Assembly (NCBI RefSeq): GCF_000170895.1
Contig: NZ_ABCS01000026.1
Coordinates: 41,833 to 105,832 of the forward strand
Length of the DNA stretch: 64,000 nucleotides
Origin: Plesiocystis pacifica SIR-1
GTDB lineage: Bacteria; Myxococcota_A; Polyangia; Nannocystales; Nannocystaceae
Direction of reading: 5' to 3'
Both the position numbers and the translations under genes were made by a program. Shown piece by piece: positions 52,511 through 64,000 of this stretch; position 1 is the first letter of the stretch, and every line of letters begins with the position of its first letter. The notes beneath the pieces were generated by a model that saw only the letters and a list, made by a program, of their open reading frames with translations, was not told the DNA's origin and searched no databases.

Positions 52511-52999
52511 CTAGTCGAGGTACTTGATCTCGGTGACGATGCCCTTCTCGACGGCGATCTGGACTTCGCTCGAGGTGCCGTCGCAGTCGACGTTGGAGCT
52601 GACGTAGCGCCCGATCTTCGGCCCGCTGGTGCAGCGGATGAAGGTCTCGTAGCGAACCTCCCGGCCGCGGGCCTCGGCGACGCGCACGTCGGCGGGCAGA
52701 CCCCAGGCCATGTACGCGGCGAACTCCTTGAAGCCGACCTTGATCTCACCGGTCTCGGCGGCCTCGCGCTCTTCGCTGGACAGCTCGAGCCACTTTGCCC
52801 ATAGGCCGAGCTTCTCGAGGTGGGCCTGGCGCTCGGACTCCTTGAGCTTGAGGTACTCGAGCTGCTTATCGTCGTCCTCGATGGCGTAGTAGAAATTCCT
52901 CGCCGGGGAGTCGAGGCGCTCGGGGTTCGGCGTACAAGCCGAGACGAGCGCGAGGCCGAGTCCGAGGACGATGGCACCAATGCCGCTGCGGGGAGCCAT
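52511..52999 (-). CDS. Unknown lipoprotein
   Basis: 162 residues from ATG 52999. The signal peptide ends in the lipobox LVSAC. A helical, charged segment (about 25-75; YYAIEDDDKQLEYLKLKESE) leads to a compact domain ending VEKGIVTEIKYLD with Cys pairs (CTSG, VDCDG). No stalk, unlike the other lipoproteins of this window. No family is recognised. It is divergent from the CarD gene. Confidence 0.55.
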   Translation of the reverse strand: MAPRSGIGAIVLGLGLALVSACTPNPERLDSPARNFYYAIEDDDKQLEYLKLKESERQAHLEKLGLWAKWLELSSEEREAAETGEIKVGFKEFAAYMAWGLPADVRVAEARGREVRYETFIRCTSGPKIGRYVSSNVDCDGTSSEVQIAVEKGIVTEIKYLD

Positions 53000-53225
53000 G
53001 GCGAGTGATGATAGAGAAACGGGACCTGGGGGCAAGCCCACACCCTGGTCTGCGCGGGGCCCGACCCCGACCTTGGATGCCAACGGAAGCACACCTCGCA
53101 TGGCTGCCCAGACGCGAATTCGACCGCTCGTGTTCAAGACGCATCGACCGATTCGGCTGGTTTCACACGGCGACGACGGCAGCTTTACCCAGGTCGAGCA
53201 ATCGCCTCCGCGCCTTCAAATCCGA

Positions 53226-53258
53226 GCCCGCCGCGAGCCCAGCTGCGGGGGGTTTTTT
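53226..53258 (+). terminator. Orphan intrinsic-terminator-like hairpin
   Basis: GCCCGCCGC and GCGGGGGG arms (one G-G mismatch) with a 10-nt loop, followed by six T. It faces rightward but no plus-strand gene ends before it. It may end a small RNA or protect the CarD promoter from readthrough. Confidence 0.4.
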
Positions 53259-53304
53259 AGCTTTTTCCGTGGGCTAGCGCGCGAGTGAGACAAAGCTCAG
53301 GTTT

Positions 53305-53333
53305 TTGACTTTTCTCCACCATCATGGTAGTTG
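53305..53333 (+). promoter_or_regulatory. Candidate sigma-70-type promoter for the CarD gene
   Basis: TTGACT at 53305, then 17 bp and TAGTTG at 53328. The -10 match is weak. It sits about 45 bp upstream of the ATG at 53377, and the spacer contains the palindrome ACCAT-C-ATGGT. Confidence 0.3.
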
Positions 53334-53376
53334 TTACGACCCGCCGTAGTGCGTCTGCGGCTCAGGATCCGAACGT

Positions 53377-53862
53377 ATGCCCGATTTCCAAGTTGGTGAT
53401 AAGGCCGTCTACCCTGGATACGGCGTCGCCGAGATCACCGGCATCGAGAACCGGGAGATCTCGGGAACGACTCAGCGATTTTACGTGCTGCGGGTGCTCG
53501 GCAAGGACATGACCTTGATGGTCCCGATGTCCAACGCCGACTCCGTCGGTCTGCGCAACTTGATCACCAACGAGCAGGTCGAAGAGGTCTACGAGGTCCT
53601 GCGCAAGCGCGGCGAGAAGATTTCGACGGCGACCTGGAACCGTCGCCACCGCGAGTACATGGACAAGATCCGCACGGGCTCGCTGGCCAAGATCGCCACG
53701 GTGCTCCGCGACCTCTACCTGCTGCGCGGTGACAAGGACCTGTCCTACGGCGAGCGGAACATGCTCGAGACGGCCCGGGCCTTGCTCATCCAAGAGCTCG
53801 CCCTGGTCAAAGAGAAGACCGAGGACGAGGTCGAAAAAGAGATCGAGGCGATGTTCACCTAG
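53377..53862 (+). CDS. CarD/CdnL-family transcription regulator
   Basis: 161 residues. The N-terminal RNA polymerase-interacting domain (about 1-70; FQVGDKAVYPGYGVAEITGIE, RFYVLRVLGKDMTLMVPM) matches CarD_CdnL_TRCF. The C-terminal helical DNA-binding domain (about 75-161) includes WNRRHREYMDKI, LRDLYLLRGDKDLSYGER and ARALLIQELAL. The length and absence of an HMGA-like tail fit CdnL, the essential CarD homologue that stabilises open complexes at rRNA promoters, rather than the M. xanthus CarD protein. A strong terminator follows. Confidence 0.9.
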   Translation: MPDFQVGDKAVYPGYGVAEITGIENREISGTTQRFYVLRVLGKDMTLMVPMSNADSVGLRNLITNEQVEEVYEVLRKRGEKISTATWNRRHREYMDKIRTGSLAKIATVLRDLYLLRGDKDLSYGERNMLETARALLIQELALVKEKTEDEVEKEIEAMFT

Positions 53863-53896
53863 CGCCCGACCGCGCTCCCATTTCAAACCCACGAGA

Positions 53897-53928
53897 GGCT
53901 GGCTCCGAATCATCGGGCCAGCCTTTTT
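53897..53928 (+). terminator. Intrinsic terminator of the CarD gene
   Basis: AGGCTGGC ... GCCAGCCT stem (8 bp, 12-nt loop) followed by a T run, 35 bp after the CarD stop and 37 bp before the next start. It isolates the CarD gene from the downstream dehydrogenase gene. Confidence 0.85.
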
Positions 53929-53964
53929 GGTGGTTGACCAAGTTTCCATTGGTACCCTCGGCCC

Positions 53965-55074
<1,110 letters not shown>

Positions 55075-55084
55075 GGGCCACTGC

Positions 55085-55789
55085 ATGCGCCAAGACGGCA
55101 TCTTCGTCCACCAGTTCGAGCTCGGGCCCTGGGACAACTTCATCTACTTCCTGGGTGACAAGCGCACGCGCTCCGTCGCCGTGGTCGACCCGGCCTGGCA
55201 CGCGCCGAGCATCCTCGCCGAGGCCGAGCGCCTCGACGTGACCATCTCGGCGATCTTGTGCACGCACAGCCACTTCGACCACGTCGACAAGGTCGAGGCC
55301 TTGCTGAAACACGTCGACGTGCCCGTGCACATGCTGCGCCCGGAGATCGAGTTCGCCGACTTCAAGTGCGAGAACCTCATCGCCTCGAGCCCCGGCGACA
55401 CCGTGCGCGTCGGCGAGCAGCTCGAGATCACGATGATGCACACCCCGGGACACACCCCGGGCTCGTGCTCCTATCGCCTGCGCGACTCGATCGTCACCGG
55501 CGACACCCTGTTCGTGAACGGCTGCGGACGCTGCGACTTCGTCGGCGGCGATCCGGAGCTGATGTTCGAGACCCTCGAGGCGCTCATGAGCAAGCTGCCC
55601 AAGGACACGGTGATGTACCCGGGGCACCACTACGGGCCCACGCCCTCGGCCACCGTCGACGAGCAGCTGCGCGACAACCCCTACCTCAAGCACACCACGG
55701 TGGCGGAGTTCGTGGCGCATCGCATGGACGGCAAGACGCCGAATACGGTGCTGCCGATCCCCGATCCGTGGGAGCCCGACGCGGGCTGA
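55085..55789 (+). CDS. Metallo-beta-lactamase-fold hydrolase (glyoxalase II-like)
   Basis: 234 residues. Zinc-site motif CTHSHFDHVDKVEAL (THxHxDH), then PGHTPGSC, and GDTLFVNGCGRCD, with final YPGHHYGPT. The lengths between motifs match the glyoxalase II/GloB-like hydrolases rather than beta-lactamases. The operon with class III alcohol dehydrogenase suggests a thioesterase in glutathione-dependent aldehyde detoxification, possibly in place of the S-formylglutathione hydrolase FrmB. That link is inference. Confidence 0.85.
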   Translation: MRQDGIFVHQFELGPWDNFIYFLGDKRTRSVAVVDPAWHAPSILAEAERLDVTISAILCTHSHFDHVDKVEALLKHVDVPVHMLRPEIEFADFKCENLIASSPGDTVRVGEQLEITMMHTPGHTPGSCSYRLRDSIVTGDTLFVNGCGRCDFVGGDPELMFETLEALMSKLPKDTVMYPGHHYGPTPSATVDEQLRDNPYLKHTTVAEFVAHRMDGKTPNTVLPIPDPWEPDAG

Positions 55790-55807
55790 GGTCCGCGAGC
55801 AGGCACG

Positions 55808-55836
55808 AAAAAGAGCAGCCATGGAGCTGCTCTTTT
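55808..55836. terminator. Bidirectional intrinsic terminator
   Basis: GAGCAGC-CATGGA-GCTGCTC flanked by an A run on the left and a T run on the right. It ends the dehydrogenase/hydrolase transcript and, read from the other strand, the dihaem peroxidase transcript (stop at 55856). Confidence 0.85.
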
Positions 55837-55855
55837 CGTTTGAGAGGGGAGGGGA

Positions 55856-57121
55856 CTACTCGCCGCCGTCCGCCGGAGCATCCTCGGCCGGCTTGGGCTC
55901 GGGCTTGGGCTCCGCTTCGGCCGGAGCGTCCTCGACCGGCGCGTCCGCGTCCGCGTCTGCGTCATCGCCCCCCGTGCCCCCGACCACGCCGGCCACGTCG
56001 CCCTCGGGCAGATCGGGCTTGGCGATGTAGGCCGTGGGCAGCTCACCGGTGAGCGAGCCGAGGAAGGCGAGCATGTTGGCCATCTCTTCCTCGCTCAGGG
56101 CCTCGCGCGGCACCTGGTACTCGACCATCTTGGTGACCATGTCCTCGAGGCTGGTGATGGAGCCGTCGTGGAGGTAGGGGCCGGTCTCCTCGATGTTGCG
56201 CAGGCTCGGGACCTTGAACACGTTGCGGTCGCGCTCGTCCTTGGTGACCGCGAAGCGGCCCACGTCCTCGAGCCCGGGCCAGGGCTTCTCGACGCCGAGC
56301 TTTTGGTAGTTCGCGCCGCCGAAGTTCGTGCCCGTGTGGCAATCGGTGCACTTGGAGTCCATGAACAGCTGCAGGCCCGCGATCGCCTCGGCCGAGAGCG
56401 CCGCGTCGTCGCCGGCGAGCCACTTGTCGATGGGCCCGGGCGTGACCAGGTTGCGCTCGAAGGCGCCGATGGCGTTGGCCATGTTGTCGTAGCTGACGGC
56501 CTCGCCCTCGGCCGCGTCGGGGAAGGCCTTTTGGAACGCCTCGACGTAGCCGGGGATGGCGTTGAGCACCGCGACGACGGTGGCCTCGTCGGGCATGCCC
56601 ATCTCGATGGGGTTGAGGATCGGCCCTTTGGCCTGAGCCTCGACGGTGGGCTCGCGCCCGTCCCAGAACTGGGCGAGGTGACCGGCGGCGTTGAACACGG
56701 TCGGCGAGTTGCGGTCGCCGTTCTTGCCTTCGTGACCCGGTGAGGTGGGGAGGGAGTCGACGCCGTACTCGCTGAGCACGTGGCAGCTGTTGCACGAAAT
56801 CTCCCCGTTCACGGACAGACGCCCGTCGTAGTAGAGCATCCGACCGAGGTCGACCTTGGCCTTCGTGCCGGGGTTTTGTGCGCTTGGAAAGGACTCGGGC
56901 AGCACCGCGAATTGTTTCAAGGCCTGCTTGCGCAGCTTGTCGACGTCGATCATCGGCTTTTCGGGGGCCGCAGCGGGGATCCGGCCAAGGTGGGATTCGG
57001 CGTGACCTTCTCCGTGCCCGCCGCCGTGTTCTCCCTCGCCGCTGTCGCAGGCGAAGAGGGTCAGGGCGAGGGCGGCGCTGGCGAGGAGGGAGGAGCGACG
57101 CAGGACATCGAGGTCGAGCAT
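55856..57121 (-). CDS. Dihaem cytochrome c peroxidase / MauG-family lipoprotein
   Basis: 421 residues from ATG 57121. The signal peptide ends in the lipobox LFAC, then a His/Gly-rich spacer. Two c-type haem sites: NSCHVLSE (CNSCH) and TDCHTGTN (CTDCH). Family phrases: LGRMLYYDGRLSVNGEISC, RNSPTVFNAAGHLAQFWDGR, NPIEMGMPDE and PSLRNIEETGPYLHDGS. It probably reduces hydrogen peroxide with electrons from a cytochrome. The C-terminal tail (about 365-421) is a disordered Asp/Ala/Pro/Glu extension not needed for the fold. Confidence 0.88.
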   Translation of the reverse strand: MLDLDVLRRSSLLASAALALTLFACDSGEGEHGGGHGEGHAESHLGRIPAAAPEKPMIDVDKLRKQALKQFAVLPESFPSAQNPGTKAKVDLGRMLYYDGRLSVNGEISCNSCHVLSEYGVDSLPTSPGHEGKNGDRNSPTVFNAAGHLAQFWDGREPTVEAQAKGPILNPIEMGMPDEATVVAVLNAIPGYVEAFQKAFPDAAEGEAVSYDNMANAIGAFERNLVTPGPIDKWLAGDDAALSAEAIAGLQLFMDSKCTDCHTGTNFGGANYQKLGVEKPWPGLEDVGRFAVTKDERDRNVFKVPSLRNIEETGPYLHDGSITSLEDMVTKMVEYQVPREALSEEEMANMLAFLGSLTGELPTAYIAKPDLPEGDVAGVVGGTGGDDADADADAPVEDAPAEAEPKPEPKPAEDAPADGGE

Positions 57122-57197
57122 GGCTCCATGGTATCTCCCGCGTCGCTGACGCAAAAGCCACCTTGCTGAGCCGGCGAGAGCTTGTCACGATTTAGCC

Positions 57198-57764
57198 GTG
57201 ATCCCCGAGCCCACCGCACCCAGCACCGTGAATCCCTCGAGTCGTGCCGCACGCACTCGCCTTCCGAGCTTCGTCGGCGCCCTCCTGCTCCTGGGGACCA
57301 GCCTCGGCCTCGTCAGCGGATGCAACAACAAGGCCCCCGCCAAGTTGACTGATCGCCTGTGGGTCAGCGAGATGCCGCTGGGGCCCCGAGACCAGGTCGA
57401 CGCCATGGTCATCACCGAGGTCGCCAAGCGCAGCGCCGGCAGCTTCTACCACGGCTCGGTCTACCAGGGCTCCTACGACAGCTTCACGTGGAAGCAAAAG
57501 GGCAAGGACCGCGGCGTCGTGCACATGCTCCAAGCCCAGCGCAGCTACGAGGTCCGCACCCGCGACTGCAAGCCGACCCGCGGCTTCGACCTGTGCGTCG
57601 AGCTCGTCGGTGACCCCACGGGCGTCAAGCGCTACCAATCGCGCAAGCGCTGGGCCATCCCCCGCCGGGGCAAGGGCGCCCAGGCCCTCGACGTCCAGAG
57701 CCTGTTCATCGAGCTGGCCGAAGAGGACGCCGAGCTCGAGGCCTTGCTCGACCAAGCCTACTGA
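57198..57764 (+). CDS. Unknown small lipoprotein
   Basis: 188 residues from a GTG at 57198 (GTG 57228 is also possible). The signal peptide ends in the lipobox LVSGC. The mature domain (about 45-188) begins LTDRLWVSEMPLGPRDQVDAM and has beta-strand phrases GSVYQGSYDSFTWKQKGK and LCVELVGDPTGVKRYQSRKRW, one Cys pair (DCKPTRGFDLC) and a final acidic helix. No family is recognised. It diverges from the peroxidase gene. Confidence 0.55.
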   Translation: MIPEPTAPSTVNPSSRAARTRLPSFVGALLLLGTSLGLVSGCNNKAPAKLTDRLWVSEMPLGPRDQVDAMVITEVAKRSAGSFYHGSVYQGSYDSFTWKQKGKDRGVVHMLQAQRSYEVRTRDCKPTRGFDLCVELVGDPTGVKRYQSRKRWAIPRRGKGAQALDVQSLFIELAEEDAELEALLDQAY

Positions 57765-57794
57765 GGTGCCCGTCGTCCGGGCCTGACGGTCTGA

Positions 57795-58044
57795 CCTTCA
57801 TCTGCGTCACCTTCGCCAGACTACGCCCCCGCTTGCGGGGGCGACCACATGCCGCCTAGCAGTCGCCCACCCCGGCCGCGCCGGGACCCATGATCCACGA
57901 AAGCATCGTCCACGGACTCAGCTGGCGTTGAACCCGTGGGCGGCTGCCTTTCTCGGTAGGGACGAACCCCATTGCCCCACGACCTCAGCGGAGGAGCGGA
58001 CAGCGACGGAGCGCCCCCGGTTCGAGCCGCCTGCGGGGGCAAAG
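57795..58044 (-). repeat. GC-rich post-stop repeat, copy B3 (long)
   Basis: Read on the minus strand, it begins right after the gyrB stop with TTTGCCCCCGC, then GAACCGGGGGCGCTCCGTC and GGGGCAATGGGGTTCGTCCCT, each matching the serA-downstream element at 19542. A long middle part (about 80 bp) is absent from that copy. The far end is the perfect palindrome CGCCCCCGC-TT-GCGGGGGCG (57824-57843) and GGTGACGCAG-like text, again matching. No gene is seen in this 280-bp gap. Confidence 0.65.
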
Positions 58045-60663
<2,619 letters not shown>

Positions 60664-60838
60664 GGTCGGAGCGGGGTGGCGATGGGGTCCAGATCGAAGC
60701 CTCGAGATGGGGCTTTTGTCTGGGCACCTCGCGCGCGCGAAAGATAGCACCGAAGGCGATCCCTGACCAGGCGAGATCGGCGAATAACCGGGCGTTAGCG
60801 GCGCGAAATCAGCACTTTTTGGTGCTTCGCCAACGGCC

Positions 60839-60894
60839 TGATCGAGCCATCGATCGAGGGCCCGATCGACGCCCCGATTGGGGCCCCAATCAGG
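60839..60894. repeat. Degenerate 12-bp tandem repeat overlapping the recF stop
   Basis: Units TGATCGAGCCAT, CGATCGAGGGCC, CGATCGACGCCC, CGATTGGGGCCC and a partial CAATCAGG. Adjacent units are partly complementary, giving the palindrome GATTGGGGCCCCAATC across the TGA of recF. The stretch may work as a terminator or spacer in the recF-gyrB gap. Confidence 0.55.
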
Positions 60895-62110
60895 ACTCGG
60901 AGGCGACGCGGATCTGGCCGTCTCGGACCTGCAAGTCCCGGCGCTCGACCCCGGCCCCGAGCTCGATGTAGCGGGCGTCCGTGGTCGTCAGCACGCACTG
61001 ACCGACCTCTTGGGCCAGGGTCTCGAACAAACGGGCGCTGCGGCGCGGATCCAGCTCGCTGGACACGTCATCGAGGAGCAGGGTGGGGCGTCGACCGTGG
61101 CGCTGCTGGGCGTCCCGGAGCTCGGCGATCTTGAACGCGAGGACCAGCGCCCGGGCCTGGCCCTGAGACGCGAAGTCCCCGGCCTCGACGCCGTCGAGGC
61201 GCACGTGCAGGTCGTCGAGGTGCGGCCCGACGGTGGTCCGCCCCGCGGCCTCGTCGCGCCGTCGAGTGTCACGCAGAGCCTGCGCCAGGGCCTGCTGACG
61301 GCCCGGGAGGTCCTCGACCGCCGTCGCCGGCTGAGACTCCCGGGTCAGCACCCGCGCCCCGTAGGCCAGACCGGCCGCGAGGGCGGCCCCGCCTTCCCCC
61401 GGATCCCGGCGATCGTGGATGTGCGCGAAGGCGGCCGCGAAGGGCTCGCGCAGGTCCTCGACCAGGCCCTGCCTTCGATCCCAGATCTGCGCCCCGACCT
61501 CGGCCAGGCCGTGGTCGTAGGTGTCGAGCATGCGCGTGCGCTCGGCCCGGGGCAGCTCCGCAGGATCCGTCTTGAGCACGCGGTTGCGCGAGCGCAGCAG
61601 CTTCTCGTAGCGCTGCACGTCGGCGATGTGGGCCCGCTGCCGAGCGAACAGCACCCGGTCGAGGAACTGTCGTCGACCGCCCGGGGAGCCGCGCAGGATC
61701 CCGAGGTCCTCGGGGGTGAACAGCACGGCCTGAACCCGGCCGTAAAAGTCCGTCGCCGATCGAACCAGCTTGCCGTCGACCCGGGCGCTGCGGCGGGTCG
61801 AGCGGGCGCCGCGATCGATTCGGACCTCGAGGCAGGTGTCGAGGCCCAGGTCGTCGTCGAAGGCCTCGAGCTCGACGCGGGCGTGGTCCTGGCCCCGGCG
61901 CAGCAGCGCCTTGGCGTCAGTGGTCCGAAACGAGCGCAGCGTCGAGCACAGGTACAGGGCCTCGAGCACGTTGGTCTTGCCCGCGCCGTTGTGCCCCCAC
62001 AGCACCGTGAAGCGCTCGCCGAAGGCCAGCTCGACCCCAGGGCCCGGCTGCTCGGGCGTAGCTCCGCGGAAGTTGCGAAAGTCCGCGAGGGTCAGCCGGC
62101 GCAGCTCCAA
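60890..62110 (-). CDS. recF: DNA replication and repair protein RecF
   Basis: 406 residues from a TTG at 62110 (LELRRLTLADFRNF); the frame extends to ATG 62188, which would overlap dnaN by 59 bp. ABC-type ATPase that loads RecA at gaps with RecO/RecR. Walker A: LWGHNGAGKTNVLEAL; the signature region FASQGQARALVLAFKIAEL; Walker B: PTLLLDDVSSELDPRRS. It lies in the usual dnaN-recF-gyrB order. GAGAGG precedes the TTG by about 15 nt. Confidence 0.93.
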   Translation of the reverse strand: MELRRLTLADFRNFRGATPEQPGPGVELAFGERFTVLWGHNGAGKTNVLEALYLCSTLRSFRTTDAKALLRRGQDHARVELEAFDDDLGLDTCLEVRIDRGARSTRRSARVDGKLVRSATDFYGRVQAVLFTPEDLGILRGSPGGRRQFLDRVLFARQRAHIADVQRYEKLLRSRNRVLKTDPAELPRAERTRMLDTYDHGLAEVGAQIWDRRQGLVEDLREPFAAAFAHIHDRRDPGEGGAALAAGLAYGARVLTRESQPATAVEDLPGRQQALAQALRDTRRRDEAAGRTTVGPHLDDLHVRLDGVEAGDFASQGQARALVLAFKIAELRDAQQRHGRRPTLLLDDVSSELDPRRSARLFETLAQEVGQCVLTTTDARYIELGAGVERRDLQVRDGQIRVASES

Positions 62111-62129
62111 GACGGGGGCCTGGGACCTC

Positions 62130-63248
62130 TCAGATGCGCATGGGCATGACGACCGCGAGGAAGTCCACGGGGTCGTTGCCCTCGTCATCGGGGGCGGGGC
62201 GGAGCACGCAGGGATCGAGCTCGCCCTGGAAGTCGAGGTAGATGCGGTCCGCGCTCAGGGCCCCGAGGGCCTCGATGAGGTAGTTCGCGTTGAAGCCGGC
62301 GGTCAGCGGGCTGCCGTCGTAGTCGACCGGGAGCTCGAGGTTGATGGCGCCGAGCTCGGGGTTGTCGGCGTTGAGGCGCAAGCTGCCCTTGTCGAGCTGG
62401 ACCTTGACCGTGGCGGTCTTCTCCGGGGCGATGACCGCGGCCTGGCGCAGGGCGCCGATGAGCTCGGTGCGCTCGACCCCAGCGCGGCGCTGGAAGTCCT
62501 TGGGCACGACCTGCTTCCACGGCGGGAAGGTGACGTTGTTGAGCTTGACCGAGAGGGTCAGCTTCTCGGCCTCGACGAACAGGTACTGGTCGCTGACCGC
62601 GATGCCGACCTCGCCCTCGACGCGGTTGAGGACCTTGCGGATCTCGTCCATGCCCTTGCGCGGGACGATGATCTCCCGGGGCAGGGCGAGGCCCTCGAGC
62701 TCGAGGCTGAACTTGGTCAGGCGGTGGCCGTCGGTCGAGACCATCGTCGCGGTCTGACCGTCGGACTCGAGCATCGCGCCGTTGAGGTTGATGCGCGCCT
62801 CGTCGGTGGACACGGAGAACAGGGTCTTCTCGATGAGGTTGACCAGCTTGTGGGCGGGCACCGTCGTGAAGCTCTCCCCGCTCGCGTCGGGCAGCTCGGG
62901 GAAGTCGCCCTCGGGCATGCCCATGAGCTTGAACTCGGAGCGCTTGGCGAGGATCTGCGCCCAGGAGTTGTCGAGGCTCTTGATGCGCAGCGCGCCGCTG
63001 GGGAGGGTCCGCACCACGCTCTGCAGGTGACGCACGCCGAGGGTCAGGCTGCCGGGGTTGCTCACCTTGCAGGGCACCTTCTCCGTCAGCGCGATCATCA
63101 TGTCCGTCGCGCAGCACACCAGCTCGTCGTCGGTCGTCGCGCGGAGGAGCACGTTGGCCAAGACGGGCATGGTGCTGCGGCGATCCGCGACGGTCGACGC
63201 CAGGGTGAGCGCGGACAAAAAGCGGGCCTGATCGATCTCGAACTCCAT
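62130..63248 (-). CDS. dnaN: DNA polymerase III beta sliding clamp
   Basis: 372 residues from ATG 63248, normal clamp length. Three-fold repeated fold; landmarks are MEFEIDQARFLSALTLASTV, RRSTMPVLANVLLRAT, LIEKTLFSVSTDEARINLNG, STDGHRLTKFSLEL, ELPVDYDGSPLTAGFNANYLIEAL-type end segment (in part), and the C-terminal VDFLAVVMPMRI (typical xxMPMRI/L end). It starts the dnaN-recF-gyrB block. dnaA is not within the 750 bp upstream. Confidence 0.97.
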   Translation of the reverse strand: MEFEIDQARFLSALTLASTVADRRSTMPVLANVLLRATTDDELVCCATDMMIALTEKVPCKVSNPGSLTLGVRHLQSVVRTLPSGALRIKSLDNSWAQILAKRSEFKLMGMPEGDFPELPDASGESFTTVPAHKLVNLIEKTLFSVSTDEARINLNGAMLESDGQTATMVSTDGHRLTKFSLELEGLALPREIIVPRKGMDEIRKVLNRVEGEVGIAVSDQYLFVEAEKLTLSVKLNNVTFPPWKQVVPKDFQRRAGVERTELIGALRQAAVIAPEKTATVKVQLDKGSLRLNADNPELGAINLELPVDYDGSPLTAGFNANYLIEALGALSADRIYLDFQGELDPCVLRPAPDDEGNDPVDFLAVVMPMRI

Positions 63249-64000
63249 GGGGTCCTCGGCCGCCCGTTGTACCAGGGGAGCGGGCAGCTTGGGAGGGCTG
63301 GACGGGCGAGAGTTCGAGGTCGGCCGCTAAGGGATCAGGGTTCTTTAATTTTAAAATTCTCTCGATCTCTGATCTGTCCTGTGGAGAAGTGAATAAGCCA
63401 GTCAAGTCACTGAAATGACTCGGCTTTCACCAGATCGGAGATCGTGGATGGGCGTGGACGGGGTGCCGCTTTGTCCACGGGAAAATGGCGCGCCTCGCCC
63501 TCCACGAGTTGTTCTCCCCAGCTGTGGACGAGTCTCGGGAGCCGGGGGGCTTCCTCACGGGCTCGTCTTGGGGTGTCGAGGGCCCTAGCAGGTGCGGTGG
63601 AGGTCGCCAAAAAATCTGCGAAGAATCGGGGAGGTTCGTGTGGGGGGGGTTGGGTGATCGATGGAGGCGGTCGTGGGTAATTGATAGAGGAGGTCGTTGG
63701 TTTTGGTTGGCATGGGTCGGGGCTCCGGCGGTGCACCGCGGCCTATTCGGCGGGCGCCTCCCCACTCCTGCGCTCGAGCCGAGCCACATCTTCTGCTCTT
63801 CCAAGATTGTAGGCGGCTCGGTGCTCGTCGCAGGGACCCCTCCCGCCGAGCGGCCTGCTCGGGGTTCGCAGAGCGAATGCTGGGGTCTCGAACGAGTTGC
63901 GCCGTGTTCTCTAAATGCCTGCAGCAGGGTCGAGCCACCTCGATGCTCTTCACCCCCGTCAAAAAATTCCTCCCCGTCGACCACCCCACCGCGTGCAGCA
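63249..64000. other. 752-bp gene-free region with origin-like features
   Basis: Upstream of dnaN and less GC-rich than coding DNA. It has an AT-rich island with GATC sites (63334-63375, TTCTTTAATTTTAAAATTCT), several GTGGA cores resembling DnaA boxes (TGTGGAGAA at 63380, TTGTCCACG at 63471, TGTGGACGA at 63523), and two 22-bp direct repeats (63656-63677 and 63679-63700). Frames on both strands here look non-coding. This is a candidate chromosomal origin; no box matches the consensus exactly. Confidence 0.45.

Larger units (their letters stand above)
53000..53376. other. 377-bp region between a lipoprotein and the CarD gene
   Basis: Holds an orphan terminator-like hairpin (53226-53258), a possible promoter (53305-53333) and the palindrome ACCAT-C-ATGGT (53319-53329). 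No convincing ORF. A small RNA ending at the hairpin is possible. Confidence 0.45.

Noticed and set aside
53005..53288. Short plus-strand frames between the lipoprotein and the CarD gene
   Set aside because: They lack motifs and run through the terminator-like hairpin; a small RNA is a better idea but also unproven.
63427..63984. Minus-strand open frames in the region upstream of dnaN
   Set aside because: Low-complexity Pro/Arg/Ser text with no domain, overlapping AT-rich and repeat features; better read as non-coding origin-like DNA.

Overview
The window is very GC-rich chromosomal DNA from a bacterium that looks like a myxobacterium (phylum Myxococcota), most likely of the Nannocystis/Plesiocystis/Enhygromyxa branch. 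The case rests on Hanks-type Ser/Thr kinases next to TPR proteins, a CarD-family regulator, a SWIM/SNF2 helicase, many small unknown lipoproteins whose lipobox is followed by a long Thr/Glu/Ser/Asp stalk, and a dnaN-recF-gyrB housekeeping block. The lineage is inferred from gene content, not from a marker tree. No rRNA, tRNA, CRISPR array or intact transposase was seen.

Layout. 1-8 kb (minus strand): a cut-off Leu/Ile/Val-type substrate-binding lipoprotein, a TPR protein with a Ser/Thr kinase-PEGA protein, a second kinase, an RluD-type pseudouridine synthase and an RsmC-like methyltransferase. 8.4-16.9 kb: SNF2 helicase, RsbT/RsbW-like ATPase, DUF4920-like lipoprotein, dihydrouridine synthase, a tandem pair of ferritin-like lipoproteins and moaC. 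17-24.4 kb: accessory lipoproteins (one fibrinogen-like), serA, and an unusual Lys/Glu/Asp-rich membrane protein. 24.5-27 kb: tatC and tatB separated by an unknown lipoprotein and flanked by a short direct repeat. 27-35.4 kb: retropepsin-like TPR lipoprotein, HAD hydrolase, hutF, two unknowns, a small IS1634-like N-terminal protein and a DTW-domain tRNA modification enzyme with an HD hydrolase. 36.8-52.4 kb (plus strand): a 1496-residue zinc-ribbon/TPR membrane protein, hisN, a cassette of one degenerate M48-like protein and two dynamin-like GTPases, then hisH-hisA-hisF-hisIE-plsY. 52.5-57.8 kb: lipoproteins, CarD, class III alcohol dehydrogenase with a metallo-beta-lactamase-fold hydrolase, and a dihaem peroxidase. 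58-63.2 kb (minus): gyrB, recF, dnaN. 63.25-64 kb is gene-free and has features of a replication origin.

The most unusual content is (1) the pseudo-peptidase/dynamin/TPR-dynamin cassette lying between histidine genes; (2) a dispersed double-hairpin element whose 5' end is the TGA stop codon of the preceding gene in all four copies, with a compensatory change in its stem; and (3) a second dispersed GC-rich repeat family, also lying just after stop codons. Annotations come from reading motifs by eye; no database search was possible, and start codons are often uncertain because GTG and TTG starts are common here.
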